Shown piece after piece: positions 1 to 13,900 of a stretch of 64,000 nt of DNA. Numbering within the stretch: the stretch's first letter is position 1; each line of letters opens with the position of its first letter. The position numbers were made by a program, and so were the translations under genes. The notes below the pieces were generated by a model that worked only from the letters and a program-made list of their open reading frames with translations, searched no databases and was not told the origin of the DNA. The stretch spans positions 4,423,501 through 4,487,500 of the forward strand of contig NC_134422.1 of assembly GCF_030867145.1 (NCBI RefSeq), given 5' to 3'. Source of the stretch: Opisthocomus hoazin (taxonomy: Eukaryota > Chordata > Aves > Opisthocomiformes > Opisthocomidae).

Positions 1-3000
1 AAGACATACTATACAGAAGCAAAAGCAAATGTCAGTTTAGTTATTATTACCATATTTGCATGGAGTTTTAAAATATAAGGCCAGATTCCTAAACATGTCA
101 AATTTGCGCTCGTTGCGGCTGAAGAGAGCAGCGAGGAACAGGAGCCACGAACGAACCCCACCAGTCGTGCAGCAGTCGTGTGCCATATAAGGGTCAGAAA
201 AAGGAGCTTCACGTGCTGTAGCATAGCCACAGGGCTGTTCTTGATTACACCAGTTGAAACAGTACCACCAGGACAATTGTGCCAGGAAGACGAAGGGGAA
301 TACCACGCATTCCTCCTCCCTCTCTCCCTCTTCCGCTGTGCATGCTTCGCGCGTGAAAGCTGTTAGATTGGCTCAATACCATCCTAGGACAATTCTGAAG
401 CACCCACTTCAGAGAGGCTTATGACAACTGTGAGCCTCTTAGGTATCCTAAGACAGTGATAGCTAGGAATCTGGTGGAAACAAAATCAAATATGCAGATG
501 CCTGTACGTGCAGTCTTTCGATACTTTTCCTCTGACCTATGCTATTGGCTTTAACACTCTGTATTAAACACAAAGGAGTTAGAGCCTTCTTAACAACCAA
601 CATTATCAATTATCCAGCATTTCCAGAGGAAGTTCTGTTAATCAAACTGCTTATTAAAAAAAACAAAGCAGCAAGCAAACAACAAAAAAAACCCAAGAAA
701 CAAACAAACCCCCCAAACCAACGAACCCCCCTGACCAACGAAGACCTGGATCTCGGATTGCACTCTATATTTACCTCCTTCACTGTGTTGGAGTCATTTG
801 CAGGATTAAAACCTGTGCCTGGCACCTCGCCATGCCATGACTGTTGGCAAAGAAACAATTATTTGACTTGTCTTCCATTACTCTTTTAAAGGACTGGGGT
901 TATTCTTTCAGAACCACACCCCGCATCCAGCAAGACAAGAGGAATGCCTGCCCATGGAAGTTATGTGCACGCAATGAAACTCTTGTTCCCAAGTTAGAAA
1001 TGGGACCCCATTATTAACATTCCTTATATTCATAGCACTGTTCACGTTCCACAGCGCCCAGCAGCACTCAACCAGCAGCCTCAATTAAAACATATCTCAC
1101 CGTGACTTTCACGTTATGATTAAATCGATTGTTTTCAGAATTGCTCACCTGCAGAGCCCTGCTGCAGTGCTGGCTTTGGGAGGTAGAGCTCCAGCCGTAG
1201 TCTCACCCGAAAGACGAATGCCAGTGGTGCCAGTTGGTGCTAAGGTCCTGAAGAAGCATCGGCTTTACAGCTGCACACGAGTCCCTTCCTTCAGCACTCA
1301 CAGAATGGTGTTTCTTGGAAGTCACTCACACAGTGTCACAATTGCCAGCTTTGGCTTATAATAAATAGAATAATGAAAAGGCAAAGAGGAGAAATGTTAT
1401 TAATTCACTGCACATTAAGGTCCAGAGGTGGTTACAAGATATATGACACCTAGAAATTAAGTATTGTCTGGTAGCCTACTTACTGCTGGGTGGAAGGCGT
1501 CTCCCATGGCTTGAGAATCCCTGAGATGTTGAACATTTTCCTCTACAAACTAAAAAATTCAAAACATTTGCCAATAATATATGTGTAAGAATAGAGATGT
1601 CTCTAGATAGGGTCTAGAGAAGGTCAAATTGCTTTGCAACGTCGTCTCTTTTTTTAGGTTACTTATCACTATGGCAGTGATAAATATTTTGTAAAAAATA
1701 TAAATAAAGCAGGCTGGATGTTGCATACTCAGAAGTGGTGTCACTAGAGAACTCTTTTCCCCCTCCCAAGTGAAATTTCTAGGAAGGATTTTGGCAAAAG
1801 TGTTAGCGTGGAAAGCACCATGGGAAGCGCATTGGCCCTAAAGCTTTCGATGACCTATGATGGGTTCCCTGTCACAGTGGCTATCATGTCTGGCACTCTT
1901 CATGTCAAGCTCTTCCTTAAAGGGAATTATGAGAAGCAGGGAAAACTGGTCATGCTCTTATTTCTCAACATTCTCTGACCCACTACCAAAACAAACTCCT
2001 TTTTTCAAATGAAGTTTTTAGTTAGTGACCCTTTTTTTAATCTCTGGTTTGGTGTTTCTCCGCAGAGAGGATACCTTGTGGCTCAGCAGACGGTCACCTT
2101 AGATGGTTTCCTGAGGATTGGGAAGGTTCAGAGAGGGAACCCCACACTCCTTCATTGGATCCTGAAGTCTCTCTGGCCCATTGACTTCTACCTTCTAATG
2201 CCTGATGACAAGGCAGTGGAGACTGCGTGTTTCTGCTGCATTTCTAACACTGTCAGAGCCCCTTTCCCTTGTAACTGAACTGTTCTAATTATGCACATTT
2301 CCCTTTGCTGTATTCCTCAAGGTCTTGTCTCACCAAATGATGTAACTCTTGATTACAGCTCTTGTACTCAGCTTGTACAACGAGGCTGAAATACTCCCGA
2401 ACACCTTGATGACAAGTACATGGATTTGCCTGGCAAAACAATAACCACGCTAAAGCTGTTTTAACATCCCAGTATCTTTGCTGAAAGCATCTGCCTATAC
2501 TGTCAATTCATCCTGTGCCTCTTGGGTGTCTGACTTCAGCATAAGTATGCAAGTCCTATAAATGAATACATGCCGCTGGGGGTAGCACTTACAGTAGAAG
2601 AGTATCGTCTCATGAGTGATAAGGGTGACAGAAGTGCAAAGCAGAGCTGAGTGGATCTGGCACTCACATTGCGAACAACACAGAGTTTGTACGGGAAGAT
2701 TTTCCCACAGAATGACATGCAATAATTTATTCTAAGCCCTTCCAACTCGTGTGTGGTTGTTTTTTTGCCTTTTTTTTTTTTCTCCTCTGCAAAGTTGTTA
2801 TCTTCTACAGCGTTTCTCTAAATAACTGCATAAGAGAAGATGCCACTGCTAAAACAAAATACCTCATTTGCAGGAAAACTAACAAGTCCGACCAGGTAAA
2901 TAATTGCTAGTCAACACTATTCCCACATGACTGCATCCTACAAAGGTGTACCACTGAGGAAAAAAAGGTAGACTTTTTTTTAAGCTAAAATACTGAAGGT

Positions 3001-6000
3001 CTAAGGTAAAAGTTTTAAAAAGGCACATTTTTTTTTAATCAGTAGTTATAAGTATGCAAGCAAAATAAAAATATACCTCCCAAAGTTTTAGGCAAGAAAT
3101 GCTGTTTACTCAATGACAACTCTGTTCTGAGGATTTTAACTTCCTAGAGGCCAGAGCATGCATGAAAGACTTCCAGATCCCTCAACGTCATGCAGCAGAC
3201 AGAAGTATATAAACTCTTATCCTGAGCCAGACTGGCTCCTCAACACGTCTCCTGTCATGTCTCCAACACTGGCCACCACCAGATGTTTCAACAGATGCGA
3301 GAGCGGGGCAAATCAAGGTGGCTGTGGGACATTCCTTGTCTTCTGAAGGAGATCAAACACTTTTCAACCACATATGACCTGAGACCAGATAGATATGGGC
3401 ACTGTCCTTTCACCACTTAGAGCCATAAATTGCAGTGGGACAAGCTTCCTTCTGTTGCAGCCCTGCCTGGTACTTCTGCTGGAAAGGGCAGAATACAGTG
3501 ATCCAGGAGTCTGAAGTCATAGTGGAAAAGTCTGAAACCTCGCTGGTCAACTATACACATTTCTTTCTCTTCCCCCCCCACTTTTTCTGTCCCCTCACCT
3601 AGATCCTCTCCTTGTTGCTGCTTAGCTACATTGTTCAGCTCTTTACTAAAAATAGCTATTAAGTAAAAAATACATTACCACGCTTACCTGATACATAAAA
3701 TCAATAGACTAAAATTCACATACTCTACGAAGATTTGCACTAGCATTCAAAAATTTTCATTCCTTTTAATTACAGAAATTCAAGTAAAGGCAACAAATAC
3801 CTGTACCTTTCCCCTGGCAAATCTGCTCGGCCTCAAGCCTGTGAACAGGCGCCCGTGAGACCTGATCCTCTTGCCTCTCCACTGCCTGCTCCCCAGCTGT
3901 TGGTGGTTAGTGTAAGAGACAGGGAGACTGATACTGCTCTTCAAAACATTTCTGCTTCTCTGTCAGTGACTTTCTGCCTTCAGCAACCTGATCCGAGAGT
4001 GAATCTTAAGCATGCACCTTTAGAGTAAAATACCCAACAGTAGAACCAGCATTAAAACGAGGCACACATTCAGCATTTCAGTCAGTTTAGTTAGCCTTGA
4101 TTGTCCTAGCCAGCAACCTCAAAATCTAAGCACAGCCTTCAAAATGTAAGCTTATGATGTCAACTAACGTTCTAAATTTTATTTCTCAGCTAGCTAAGAA
4201 CCTTAAAATGTCCATGTAGAAAACAAAGAGTAATGATCTTCCAGTTTGAACAAGGCTGAAATAAGAAAATCCTTTTGAAGTAGGAAATTCACGTAGTGAA
4301 TGACTAGCTCTCATCTTGCTGTACAGCATAAGGAAAAGAGGGGAAGATCAGTGTAACTTCTAAGAAAAATACAATGCTATCTACAGTGCATCTGGATTTG
4401 AAAGGCGAGATTTTCAGAGAGATAAGATCTCACTGCAGACATCTGGTGTGAATTTAGCACACAGCTTCTCCAGTCGGTAATACTCACAGTTCACAACTGC
4501 AGTGCCATAAGAATCACATACAAATATATATACACAGGAAACAAAGATTGAAAAAGATACCAATATTAACCACTAAGGTGGTTTGAGAAACAACTTGTGA
4601 TAAGCTGAACAGGTCCGATTCATCAGATATCTACCATGCTCCCAGGGCATCACTGCAGGAGCACGTGACTCATTGCTCTAAGTATAAGCAGATCTTTACG
4701 AAACTGGTCTTAATAGATTTCTGCAATACATACATGATTTAAAAACAGACTTTCATTTAAAAGTTCAGTTTTGTAAGCACATCAAAGCTTTGAAAATGTA
4801 GATTTATGTCTTTTAATAGCACATATTACTAATATTGATATCATTATCACTATTCATATTTGAAGACTCCTGAATACAAATTTTTCAAAGATTACTTGAA
4901 ATATAGAATGGGGAGCAAAGAGATCTGCAATTTAGAGAGTAGACGTGGGAGTCAAGTGTTTAAATGTTGTAGAGAATGCAGAGCTCTGAAATGAACTTTG
5001 GAAAAAACTGTTCTCTCTCATTACTACACTTATCCAATACATAATCTCTATAGGGTAAAATTCATATACTTACAAAGACCTGGTTTAAGAGAGTATTTTT
5101 AGATCTCATGATGACAGAGAAAACACAAGTACAAAGTAATATAATAAAGATCGCACTATTAATTGGAATATTAAAATTCATACACTAAAACCTATAAGCT
5201 AAGCAGTAGGGATCAAGTTGTTCATGGGTGTTTAAAATAAGGACAAACATAAAGAATATTAATTTGGACAATTGAACCTGGCATACCAAAACTGGACTTT
5301 TCGTTTTGTTCATCCTTCGGAGAAAAACAGAAAAGTTCTTATATAATAAGAATCATAAGTTGCAGTCTCCACATACTTTGTTTTTGAAGATGGTCAGTTA
5401 GTACTTAACAGCCAGTGTTAGGCAAAAGAAGCCATTCCTGGAGCAACCAGTGATGTGATGGAGGAGAAAAAGATTTAAAAGGTGGAGACCTACAACCCTT
5501 CTGTCACAGGAGGAGGGCTGGGCGAAGAGCAAGGAGGTGGATGCCATTGAGGACCACAGTCCTTGCACATGCCAACCTCGTTCCTCAGTTTTCAGACTTT
5601 AACTCTTCTTACTAATGCTCTAGAGAAAAAAAACAAGAGGAGCATCCACATTCGATATGTCTAAGCCCCGCCTTGGCAGTAGAGACAAACAACTGCCAGG
5701 ACTGTGCTCCTCTTTCTTTCCCATCCTGCCATTTCCTTCCAGCCAAACTTTGTTTTAGTGAACACAGAGCAAATGCACGTATGCAAGCTCTGCTTAAAGG
5801 CATCAGGATCATCCAGCAACACAAGCATCCAAATGAAGCTACAACAACGGCCACATCAGCTATCTGCTGCCAGCCTGGGGACTGTGACTAACTTGCGCAT
5901 ACATTTGCATAAGTTATATAAAAATGAATGTATAAAGTTATATTTATCTGTACTTGTATCTTCTTTGATATGAGTGGATGTTGCTTGTCCACCCACAGTA

Positions 6001-6340
6001 AAAATTTACAATATTGTAGGCTTATAAATACAGAAAGGAGGAGAACAGTTACAGAGTTCTCTTAGGCTACACTTCAAATATTGTTCAGAGGAACAGAGTT
6101 TGGACAGCAGCTAGGGCTTGTAACACATCAACAAGGTGGTCATCAATATGGTAGCATTTCCTTTGCTGTTGGGTTCCCATGAATAAGGAAATTGATCTGA
6201 TGAAGAGTGATAAATAACTTCACTTCTTCACCTTGGTTTCCCACTGCATCCGAGGTCCTTGGAGTAATCCCATTAGTCACAGTACTCTGAACACTCTGCA
6301 TCTTACCGTATCCTACCACAGACTGGGCACAAATGTGAGC
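1..6340. other. Unassigned non-coding DNA
   Basis: No gene, RNA gene or mobile element is recognised here. Open frames are short (the longest is about 116 codons near 539-889), overlap others on the opposite strand, and encode low-complexity or unrecognised peptides. A short CpG-richer patch lies at about 108-180. A T12 tract is at 2770-2781. The rest is AT-rich sequence with frequent A/T runs. An unrecognised regulatory element or non-coding RNA exon cannot be excluded. Confidence 0.6.
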
Positions 6341-6415
6341 AGTCAGGGTCTGAATCAGCTCCCACTGGAAGCTGGTGGGAGTCTTCCCATTGGCTTCAGA
6401 GAGCTGAAAACAGGT
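6341..6415. repeat. Candidate relic of an old palindromic interspersed repeat
   Basis: The segment contains a perfect 7-bp inverted repeat, CTCCCAC (6359-6365) and GTGGGAG (6375-6381), around a 9-bp loop. A CCCATTGGCTTCAGAGAG-like stretch follows at about 6386-6403. The order resembles a palindromic unit built on CCATTGACTTCAATGGG words that I recall as common in turtle and crocodilian genomes and decayed in birds. Similar degraded stretches occur near 34046 and 60028. The name of the family and the exact ends are not known to me. The inverted repeat is seen directly; the family link is from memory. Confidence 0.4.
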
Positions 6416-8430
6416 CCTCACTGCAAGGAAAGGAAGCCATTTGTCGAGGTTTATAATAAAGATCTTCTGTTCATCATTCTACTTCCTAACTTCATCATCT
6501 CAGTTTCCTGGACCAATGCCGTGGGTTGTTGTTCTGTAGCTGATTTACAATAAACAGAAGAAAAACTCTGTAAACTTGCATTTTACTGCCAGTGACACAC
6601 ACTTCAAATTCCTTCTGTATTCTCAATGAAAAAAAGTTACTACAAAGATCTGGAGGAAATGCAGTATCTGGCTTAATCCCTAATTGAAGAAGAGTAGATT
6701 GTTACAGAGCCACAAATTATATTGTACATAATGAATTTCATCAGAATACAAATATAACAATATTGCTTTTTGCCTTTCAGCTAGGGAACATCATATTTTA
6801 AACTTGGGAATCATTTAGCTTTCAGATTTCTCAAAGTAGTTGCAAGGAGACTTGGAATTTCAAAGTAATTGCAAGGGTACGTGAAGCTCAAATCCAGCTT
6901 AATGACAAAAGGGGAGAGAAACTAAGGAAGCTCAATTAACGTAACCAGCGATAACTAGATTCCGTTTCTGGGTGAACAGTATCAGATTAGTACAATGAAA
7001 TAAAACATTCATTTAGGAAATATCAAGGTTTTGTGGGAAGGTGGAAAAAAGGCCAGGAGATCTCAAGTTCAGGTTGCCGTTACCCCTCTGAAACATCACA
7101 GCTCTAAGAGGGCCAAGATGCTGAGGATAACAAAATGACTGAACTTTCCTCATTGGGGTTAGTTTCAAATGACGTCAGATTTTGGAGATTGCATTTAAAG
7201 TTGCCCAGTGGGTAAAGCTAGCATATTTAGTTTCAGGAAGAGAATTAAAAAGGCCTAACAGAAATACAACTTATCCCTACCAATACTCTGTGTGCGTAGA
7301 TATATGCATGTAACAACACTGATTGTCCAGGGAACGTAATCTAGCAAGCAATATAGAAGGTAATTGTACCAGCATACAGGGTTAGATTTGTAGTTGTTAT
7401 TCCATATCCATGCACTAATCTCTGTAAATACAGGACTAACAAGTTTTCTTGAAACTTGTATTGTGTATCCAAATGAACAAGAACATCTTCTTTGGATAAC
7501 ACAATATAAATTACCTAATTAAGACACGTGATCCCTGTAAGAAACCCACATATATAAAACATGTGCAGCAAACACTGTTTCAGCCCAAATGTGTCATTGG
7601 ACTTTTTTTTATTTTCAATTTGGGAAAAAAAAGTGTACCACATGTAGACCAATAGTCTCCCAAATTTCCTTTTTCTTTTTCTTTCAATTACGAAGGCATT
7701 GTCATTACACAACTAAAACAGAGTGCCTCAAGCTGGGAGATTTGAGATTTATTTTCAGTTTTTAACCAAAGAAAGGATGTTCTCTTCATCTTCAGAAGTT
7801 GATACATATCTATGATGTTGTAAACTTATGTATAGCAGCTACATAGATAATTTATATCACTACTACAATTATTGCTGAATAAAATAATAGCATGATACAG
7901 AGTAAACATAGCACACACAAACGCAACAGCATGAAGTCCCAAACGGTGAATGTGGTCCTTGAGTACATAAAACTGGAGGTTAACACATAGCAGCAGAAAA
8001 TTGCTGTCTCCTCTGTGTACAGGGTTGGGGAAGTCATTATAAAAAAAGCAACATTTGGTTCTGGCATTCACACCATATAAAATATGGCAAAAACCCTGGA
8101 AGTGACTTAGGAAAAAAAAAAACACTAAAGTTTTTAAGAACTCACCTTAGAGATTTAAACTTCACCTGTTCCATTTATAAAAAAAAATTTTTTTGGTGGA
8201 AGCTAGGTTTATTCAAGTGTAAAGAAGAAGAATCAAAATCCAAAGGCTAGAAGTTAAGGCTAAAGAAATTTAAATGAGAAATATTTTAAATACTGAAAAA
8301 ATTAACATCAGAACAATTTTATTTTTTTTCCTGAAGATGAATATCTCTCAGGCTGAGGCTTTAGAAAGTATTTAAGCTGAAGTACAGATTAGAAATATCT
8401 TGGTGGTATTACTAAACAAAGCCCTATGGT
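6416..8430. other. Unassigned AT-rich DNA
   Basis: I see no gene or recognisable repeat. Several A-runs and T-runs of 7 to 10 bases occur (for example near 7602-7610). Open frames stay below about 100 codons and have no family resemblance. Confidence 0.6.
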
Positions 8431-8490
8431 CTACAGATCAAGACATCAGAGTAGTCCCTTCTGACCTTTAAATATAAAAGCAGCATTTTA
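8431..8490 (+). repeat. Candidate ancient CR1/L3-type LINE 3' relic
   Basis: The stretch GTCCCTTCTGACCTTTAAAT (about 8454-8473), preceded by CTACAGATCAAG, resembles the 3' end of old CR1/L3-like elements. Those elements read 'ctagatgac...ggtcccttctgacctta...tctatga'. There are no clean terminal octamers, so any copy would be strongly decayed. The match is short, and chance similarity remains possible. Confidence 0.3.
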
Positions 8491-10845
8491 TTTAGGACTT
8501 TATTATTTGTATCCTGTTAGTCCTAAGAGTTCCCAGTCACAATTAAACCCCGCAATGTGGAAGATCCTGAGCAAACAGAGATTTCATGGGCTGCCCCCAA
8601 GAATTTACAGTCTTCAAGCTCAATTTTGCAACCTGCGGTGAATGCAGTTACAAATAAGTGGGATCATTTTCCCAAATTCAATGATAGCACAGTACTGACA
8701 TTTGTTATAATAGTATTTCTTTCATTTTGCCATCATAGTATTTGGGAGTTCAACTGCATTCCTTGCTAAGTAGCCTATTCTGTTTTGCTCATACAAGACT
8801 CCAATTTACCATTCATAATTTCCTAGTTTATTAACTTTAAATTCCTGGTGCCAGCTATTTTATATGGCAAGCCAGAAGGCAGGAAGAGGCCTGTGACAGA
8901 CACAACACGTACGTGTTCCTGGAAAATATACTGGAGACTCCTGTCTTTGATCTGAACCTCTCTCATACAAAAAGCTCATCACTTTGCCTAGACAAACCCC
9001 ATTTTCACATTTTAAGGCCTTAAAGTTTCCCAAGTTACCCGGAGAAAGATTTATTAATCTTCATTTTGGCATGCTTGAGCTAATGGGTTGTCCCCATTTG
9101 AAAGTCATCTGTTGAAGCAGCCACACTTCCAAGGTCTCTGCCATTTGTTTGAGGTCTAGTGCTGATGTACGTGCTTCTGCCTACCAGTGCCAAGAAATTA
9201 CACGTACCGTGCTTAAGCAGTACAGTTCATGTCCCCAGAGTTGTTATATTTCTGATCACCACAATAGTTACTAAAAGCTTGTGCTCCAGACTGGTGGGAT
9301 TCGGTTTCAATTTTTAGCACACTATTTTCACTGCATCCTACGCCCAGCCACAGCTTATCTATCATTTGATTCTGACAGATACATATTTTATATTTTGACA
9401 AGCAACCCACTTGACTGCTTTGCTGTGACATCATCTTATCTCTGAGTGTACCAACCTGTTAATAACTTCATTTTCTGGTTGAATTTTTCCAAATTAAATT
9501 AAGCAGGCGAAACATGTTAAGCTCACCAAGTCCTCTTAACACTTCTGCTGAAGGGCATCTTCTGATAGCTTGATTTTGAAAAGGGCAGCATACAACCTGT
9601 TCAGAGAGGGATTTGGTCCAAAATATCAGGTTCCTGGAAGGTTGAACATTTCTTCCTCAGTGAAGAGATACAAAAAGGACAAAATACAAACCAAACAACA
9701 AAAATTCAATATTTATCATCTGTTAACTAATATTCTAAAGATTATATCACTATTTAATGGCACTTGAAGGAAACCCTTATGAGATAAAAAGGAGCAATAC
9801 AATCTAACAAACTAATTTTCAATTTTTTTTCTGTAGATAGAGAGATGGAAGCTAAATATAGTCCAATGTTAGCATGAAATAATTTTCTCTCTATCTTGCG
9901 ACAATAAAAAGTCAGGGGAAGCTTTTCTTTCATGTTAATTAAAACAATTTTAGGCAAAAAATCTTCTTCCTAGATATACTATATAATATTCTTAATTAAA
10001 TATGAGCACTTTCGTACTTATCTTATTCCATAATTAGCTCTTCTGTGGAAGCAATACTACACTGGACATGAAATCACAGGACAGTGACAAAATTTAATTG
10101 GATAACATGGACACAAAATCAGAAAATCAGGCTCTTTTCCCAGTTGTGTAGCTCAGAACATTTTTTCCCACTCTGTGCCTCAGTCTGCTGCCATTTAAAT
10201 CGAAAATGTTGCACCAAGGAGAAGTAAAATCAATATGAAAAACATAGCACAACTACTTTTTTCCAGTTGCATTACAAGCCTAAACACAGAACTCTCAGTT
10301 CCTGGACATTTCCCGTGCGTTCAGGTTATTTAAAAAAAAAAAAAGTTGGCATACACAGAGCCATGAGCATCAATCCTGGCACGCTGGGCTACCAGGGGAG
10401 TTAAGGAGAGGTCCAAAGCAGCAGAACCATGCTGTGCCCAGAGATGAATCAGCATCTCTGGCATCACCCTATCCCAGGGACTTCCCCAGTGATGGACCTC
10501 TGTGCTCCAGACACATCCTGCCTTGGAGAAAGCAGTCTTGGCATGCACCCATACAAAGCCACCAGAACCACAAGAAGGAAAAAGCCCAGCAGCACTGCTC
10601 GAAGCTACAGAGCAGCCAAAAGGCTCCAACCTCATCATTTTTTCTTTACACCTATGATCTCCTCTGCACTGAGAGGATGGATGGGGAGTCAAGAGAAAGG
10701 CTGATATTATTCCCCTGGAGTTACACCTTTGCAAGCCTGTTCAGAGACATGTACTGCATAAAATACCATTGCATAAATTGCCACTTCTGTGGGACTTCAT
10801 TAGCATTTGTAGATTGCATTGCTCGATATATATATGAAAATATCC
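8491..10845. other. Unassigned non-coding DNA
   Basis: No gene is recognised. An A13 tract lies at 10332-10344. From about 10430 the sequence is less AT-rich, and overlapping open frames exist on both strands (10330-10734 minus; 10434-10961 plus). Their products lack any familiar domain, and both frames being open over the same bases suggests chance combined with local composition. Confidence 0.55.
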
Positions 10846-10965
10846 ACTTAGGGCCAAATCTTCATTCTGTTCTATTCGAGGAGAGGATAACTTTCAGCTC
10901 TAGCAGGGTGTCAGACTCCTACAGGGAGTTTTGCAAACACAGTGTATCTCACTGGGCTTGATACC
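10846..10965. repeat. Possible decayed old-repeat fragment
   Basis: It begins with AGGGCCAAATCTTCATTCTG (about 10850-10869) and later has GGGAGTTTTGC (about 10925-10935). Both words resemble parts of old sauropsid interspersed repeats (GGGCCAAAT ends; GGGAGTTTTGCCATTGAC core). The intervening sequence does not align well by eye, so this is only a weak candidate. Confidence 0.2.
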
Positions 10966-13900
10966 AGCAAGCTTCAAAGATGCCTAGTGGGAGAAATGCC
11001 ACCCAGCACCAGAGAAAGCTGTGAGAGTGTGCCAGGGGCTGCCAGAGCTACCCGTGCTCCTGCCTTTCCCTGTCCCAGCTTCTCCCCACTATGAACTTCT
11101 CAGCCAACCTGATATACACTGGAAAACACATTAAGACCAGTAACTAGAGCTTGACTTATGATGAACACTTTCGTTTTCGTCACCAATGCTAAAAAAATTT
11201 CTAACGATGCTAACAGTGGCTGGATCCCACCCATCACGTTCCTGTAACAACCCTATTTTAAATCATACCGGGTTTTTGCCTAGGAAAGAAGTCCAGAGCC
11301 AAGGGAGAAGTAACCTGGGATTAGAGACCAGCTAGAGAAAAGATTGAGCCTTTGAAACGGAGGTCTGTACAGCTTGGGAGCTATATCCAGTAGCTGAAAT
11401 ACATGCCATTGTATCAGGGAGTGGAAACAAAAATAAACAGAAAAAAACCCACCACTAACTGTAACTTCAACTAGTTTAAAATAGATTTAATTAGAACTAA
11501 TACAAATGCATCTTTCCTACATGGCTGATCTAATCAACACTGGCAGTTTTAATTACAGGCCTATTTAAGGTGAACATATTGCATTACTGTGGAAAAGATG
11601 CACAATTTTACATTGTAGGTGTACCTCCTACTTCTCTATCTGTCACATAGGCAGTGCCTTTAATAGCTGTTAATGTTATGTCTCATTTTCCAAGTTCAGT
11701 TTTTGAAGTTTCTAAGCACAATCTGATGGAATCCAACCCAAATCTAATAGTTGCAATCTATTTTATTTTTTCCTCACTATTTAGTTTTCACCACAAAGAG
11801 AATGACAGGTCTAATATGAGGCTCCTGAAATGTAGTTACATCTAAGCTTCAGCGCTCCAGAGCACATAAAATAAATATATGATCAATGAAATGAAACATG
11901 ACAAAATGTTTCATATTGATGTTATTTTTCTTTTCAAAACGTCTTTTATGGTTAATGCCCTCAGTCACTTTTTCCATACATTTTCTTTTTTGTAATATAT
12001 AGCTTTCCTAGTTCTGATTTCAAGTTCAGGGTGCCTGGGGAGAATTGGAAGATTTCTTCAAACCAAGGCTGTTCCTTCAGCCTTTCACATGAGAAAATTG
12101 TTAGGCGCATTAAAGTATTCCTGACTATGTTGCATTCCTTTGTTCAGAGTGAGTTTTGGGAACACATCCTTTTCTCATTATATTTCCATAAAATATATTT
12201 GATCTATTCTATTCTTAGAATACCTCTGATGTGGTCTGTGAATGGAGCACAGTATAAAAATATTTCTTTTTTTTTTTTTATACGAGACAAAATGTTTCCA
12301 TTTCTTAGACACGTAAAAAGTCACTATATAGCACTCCACGAAAGTAAAACTTTACAGAAAGTTTTGGTATAACTCGGTGCAGATCACAAAAAGAATCCAG
12401 CCTCACAGAGTCCAGTTGTAACTCAGAGCCTCATCCAACGCACACAGATAGTGGCAGAAGGAAAAATAGAAGAGCAGAAAAAAGGAAAGAGAAATAGAGA
12501 AGGAATGAGACCTGGACAATACTACTGGGAAGAAAGTTTATATTTAGAAGCACAGAAAGATATTAACCATGTGCCTCCTAGAAAAAAAAAAATAAATCTA
12601 CTGTAATAGTAGTTGACAATAAAATCACCTTTGGAAAAAGTCTTAATACTTTCAGAGCACAACCCAGGATATTTCCAAATGCAGACAGATGTTTGAAATG
12701 TTTACCCGGACAGATCATCACAGCAATTTAGGCATTCCCCCTCCCCCTTCACTTTCCTATCTTCTGATTGTTGTCTTCTTTAGGACCTTGAGAAACACCA
12801 AGCAGCAGCCGCTCTGCTCCGAGCAGCTCTTTTCTGCAGCTCGGGCTTGGCTGTTTATTGCTACACCCCTACAATTATGGTTTTGATCAATCTCTTCAGA
12901 ACCCTTTTTCTCTGAAGTTTTCCGTTTGCCCAAAGAGCGCTGCTCCAACCTGACACGTTGGAAACACGAGGACCGAGAACATAAGGTCAGCACTGGTCTG
13001 GATTCACCCCAATCTCGCGGGGAGAGAAATGCCCCCACGCACATGGCCAGGGCAGAAATTGCCCCTTTCAGCAGCCGAGCGTGCCCCCGATTTTCACTCC
13101 AGCAATGTCATCTGATGTGAACCGGGAGCTTGCAGCAGCTCAGCTGCATTGGTTACTGACCACAAATGACTTTATCCCCAAGTATAAACAAGGCCTAGCA
13201 TTCAAACTCATCTGCCGATTCCCTCGCAGCTTCCTACTCACAGTTCACGGAAGATGACTTCTCCTTGTTCCCACGACTGGAGAGCTGGGATCAAAGGCTT
13301 GCAGAGAAAAAACAGAAAGCTTTCTTTTTTTTAAAAAAAATCTCAGGTTACAAATGTCTTTGCTTGAACTGTGTTGAGGTGTTTAAAAAAAAAACAAAAC
13401 AACTAAATCACTGTAGACAATTTTTAAATCTTTAAGCAGGGATAGGCTTGTGGAGGTACCGGCAGCAGCAGCTGCATGGGAGACAGTTTGTTCCTCTTGT
13501 TATTCTCATAAATACATATATTTACTGTTGATTGTTTAACAGGCATTTCCTCCAGATGCTATAGGAACAGCCACGGGAAGGCTTCAAATGACTAAGCCAG
13601 AAAGCAGGTGAAGCAAGGTGCCTCTGTTTAATGTTTCATTTTCTTTTAATTCTCATCAGAACCGAAAAACATTAGAGAAAAGTTACATAAACAGAAATGT
13701 AAAGTCTGTGGAAAAACAATGTTTTTTTGGTTAATCAGTTTATCGCTTTAGAGAAATGAAATATAGCGTACGGTCTCACAATCAGACTGGCGGTGTCTGT
13801 CTGAGAGCCTTTGATGTACTGACAGCACAACAGAACTGCCTGAGCCTGCACCAACAGCAGAGACTGGAAAGGTGGGAATTATTCACGTAAGTGTGTTGGC

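Noticed and set aside
10705..10735. GGAGTTACACC as a second arm of the repeat near 10846
   Set aside because: The orientation and order relative to GGGCCAAAT at 10852 do not fit the remembered repeat structure.
10434..10961. Longest open frame of the window (175 codons, plus)
   Set aside because: Its product has no recognisable domain, it is overlapped by a 134-codon frame on the other strand, and an open frame of this length is expected about once by chance in 64 kb of this composition.
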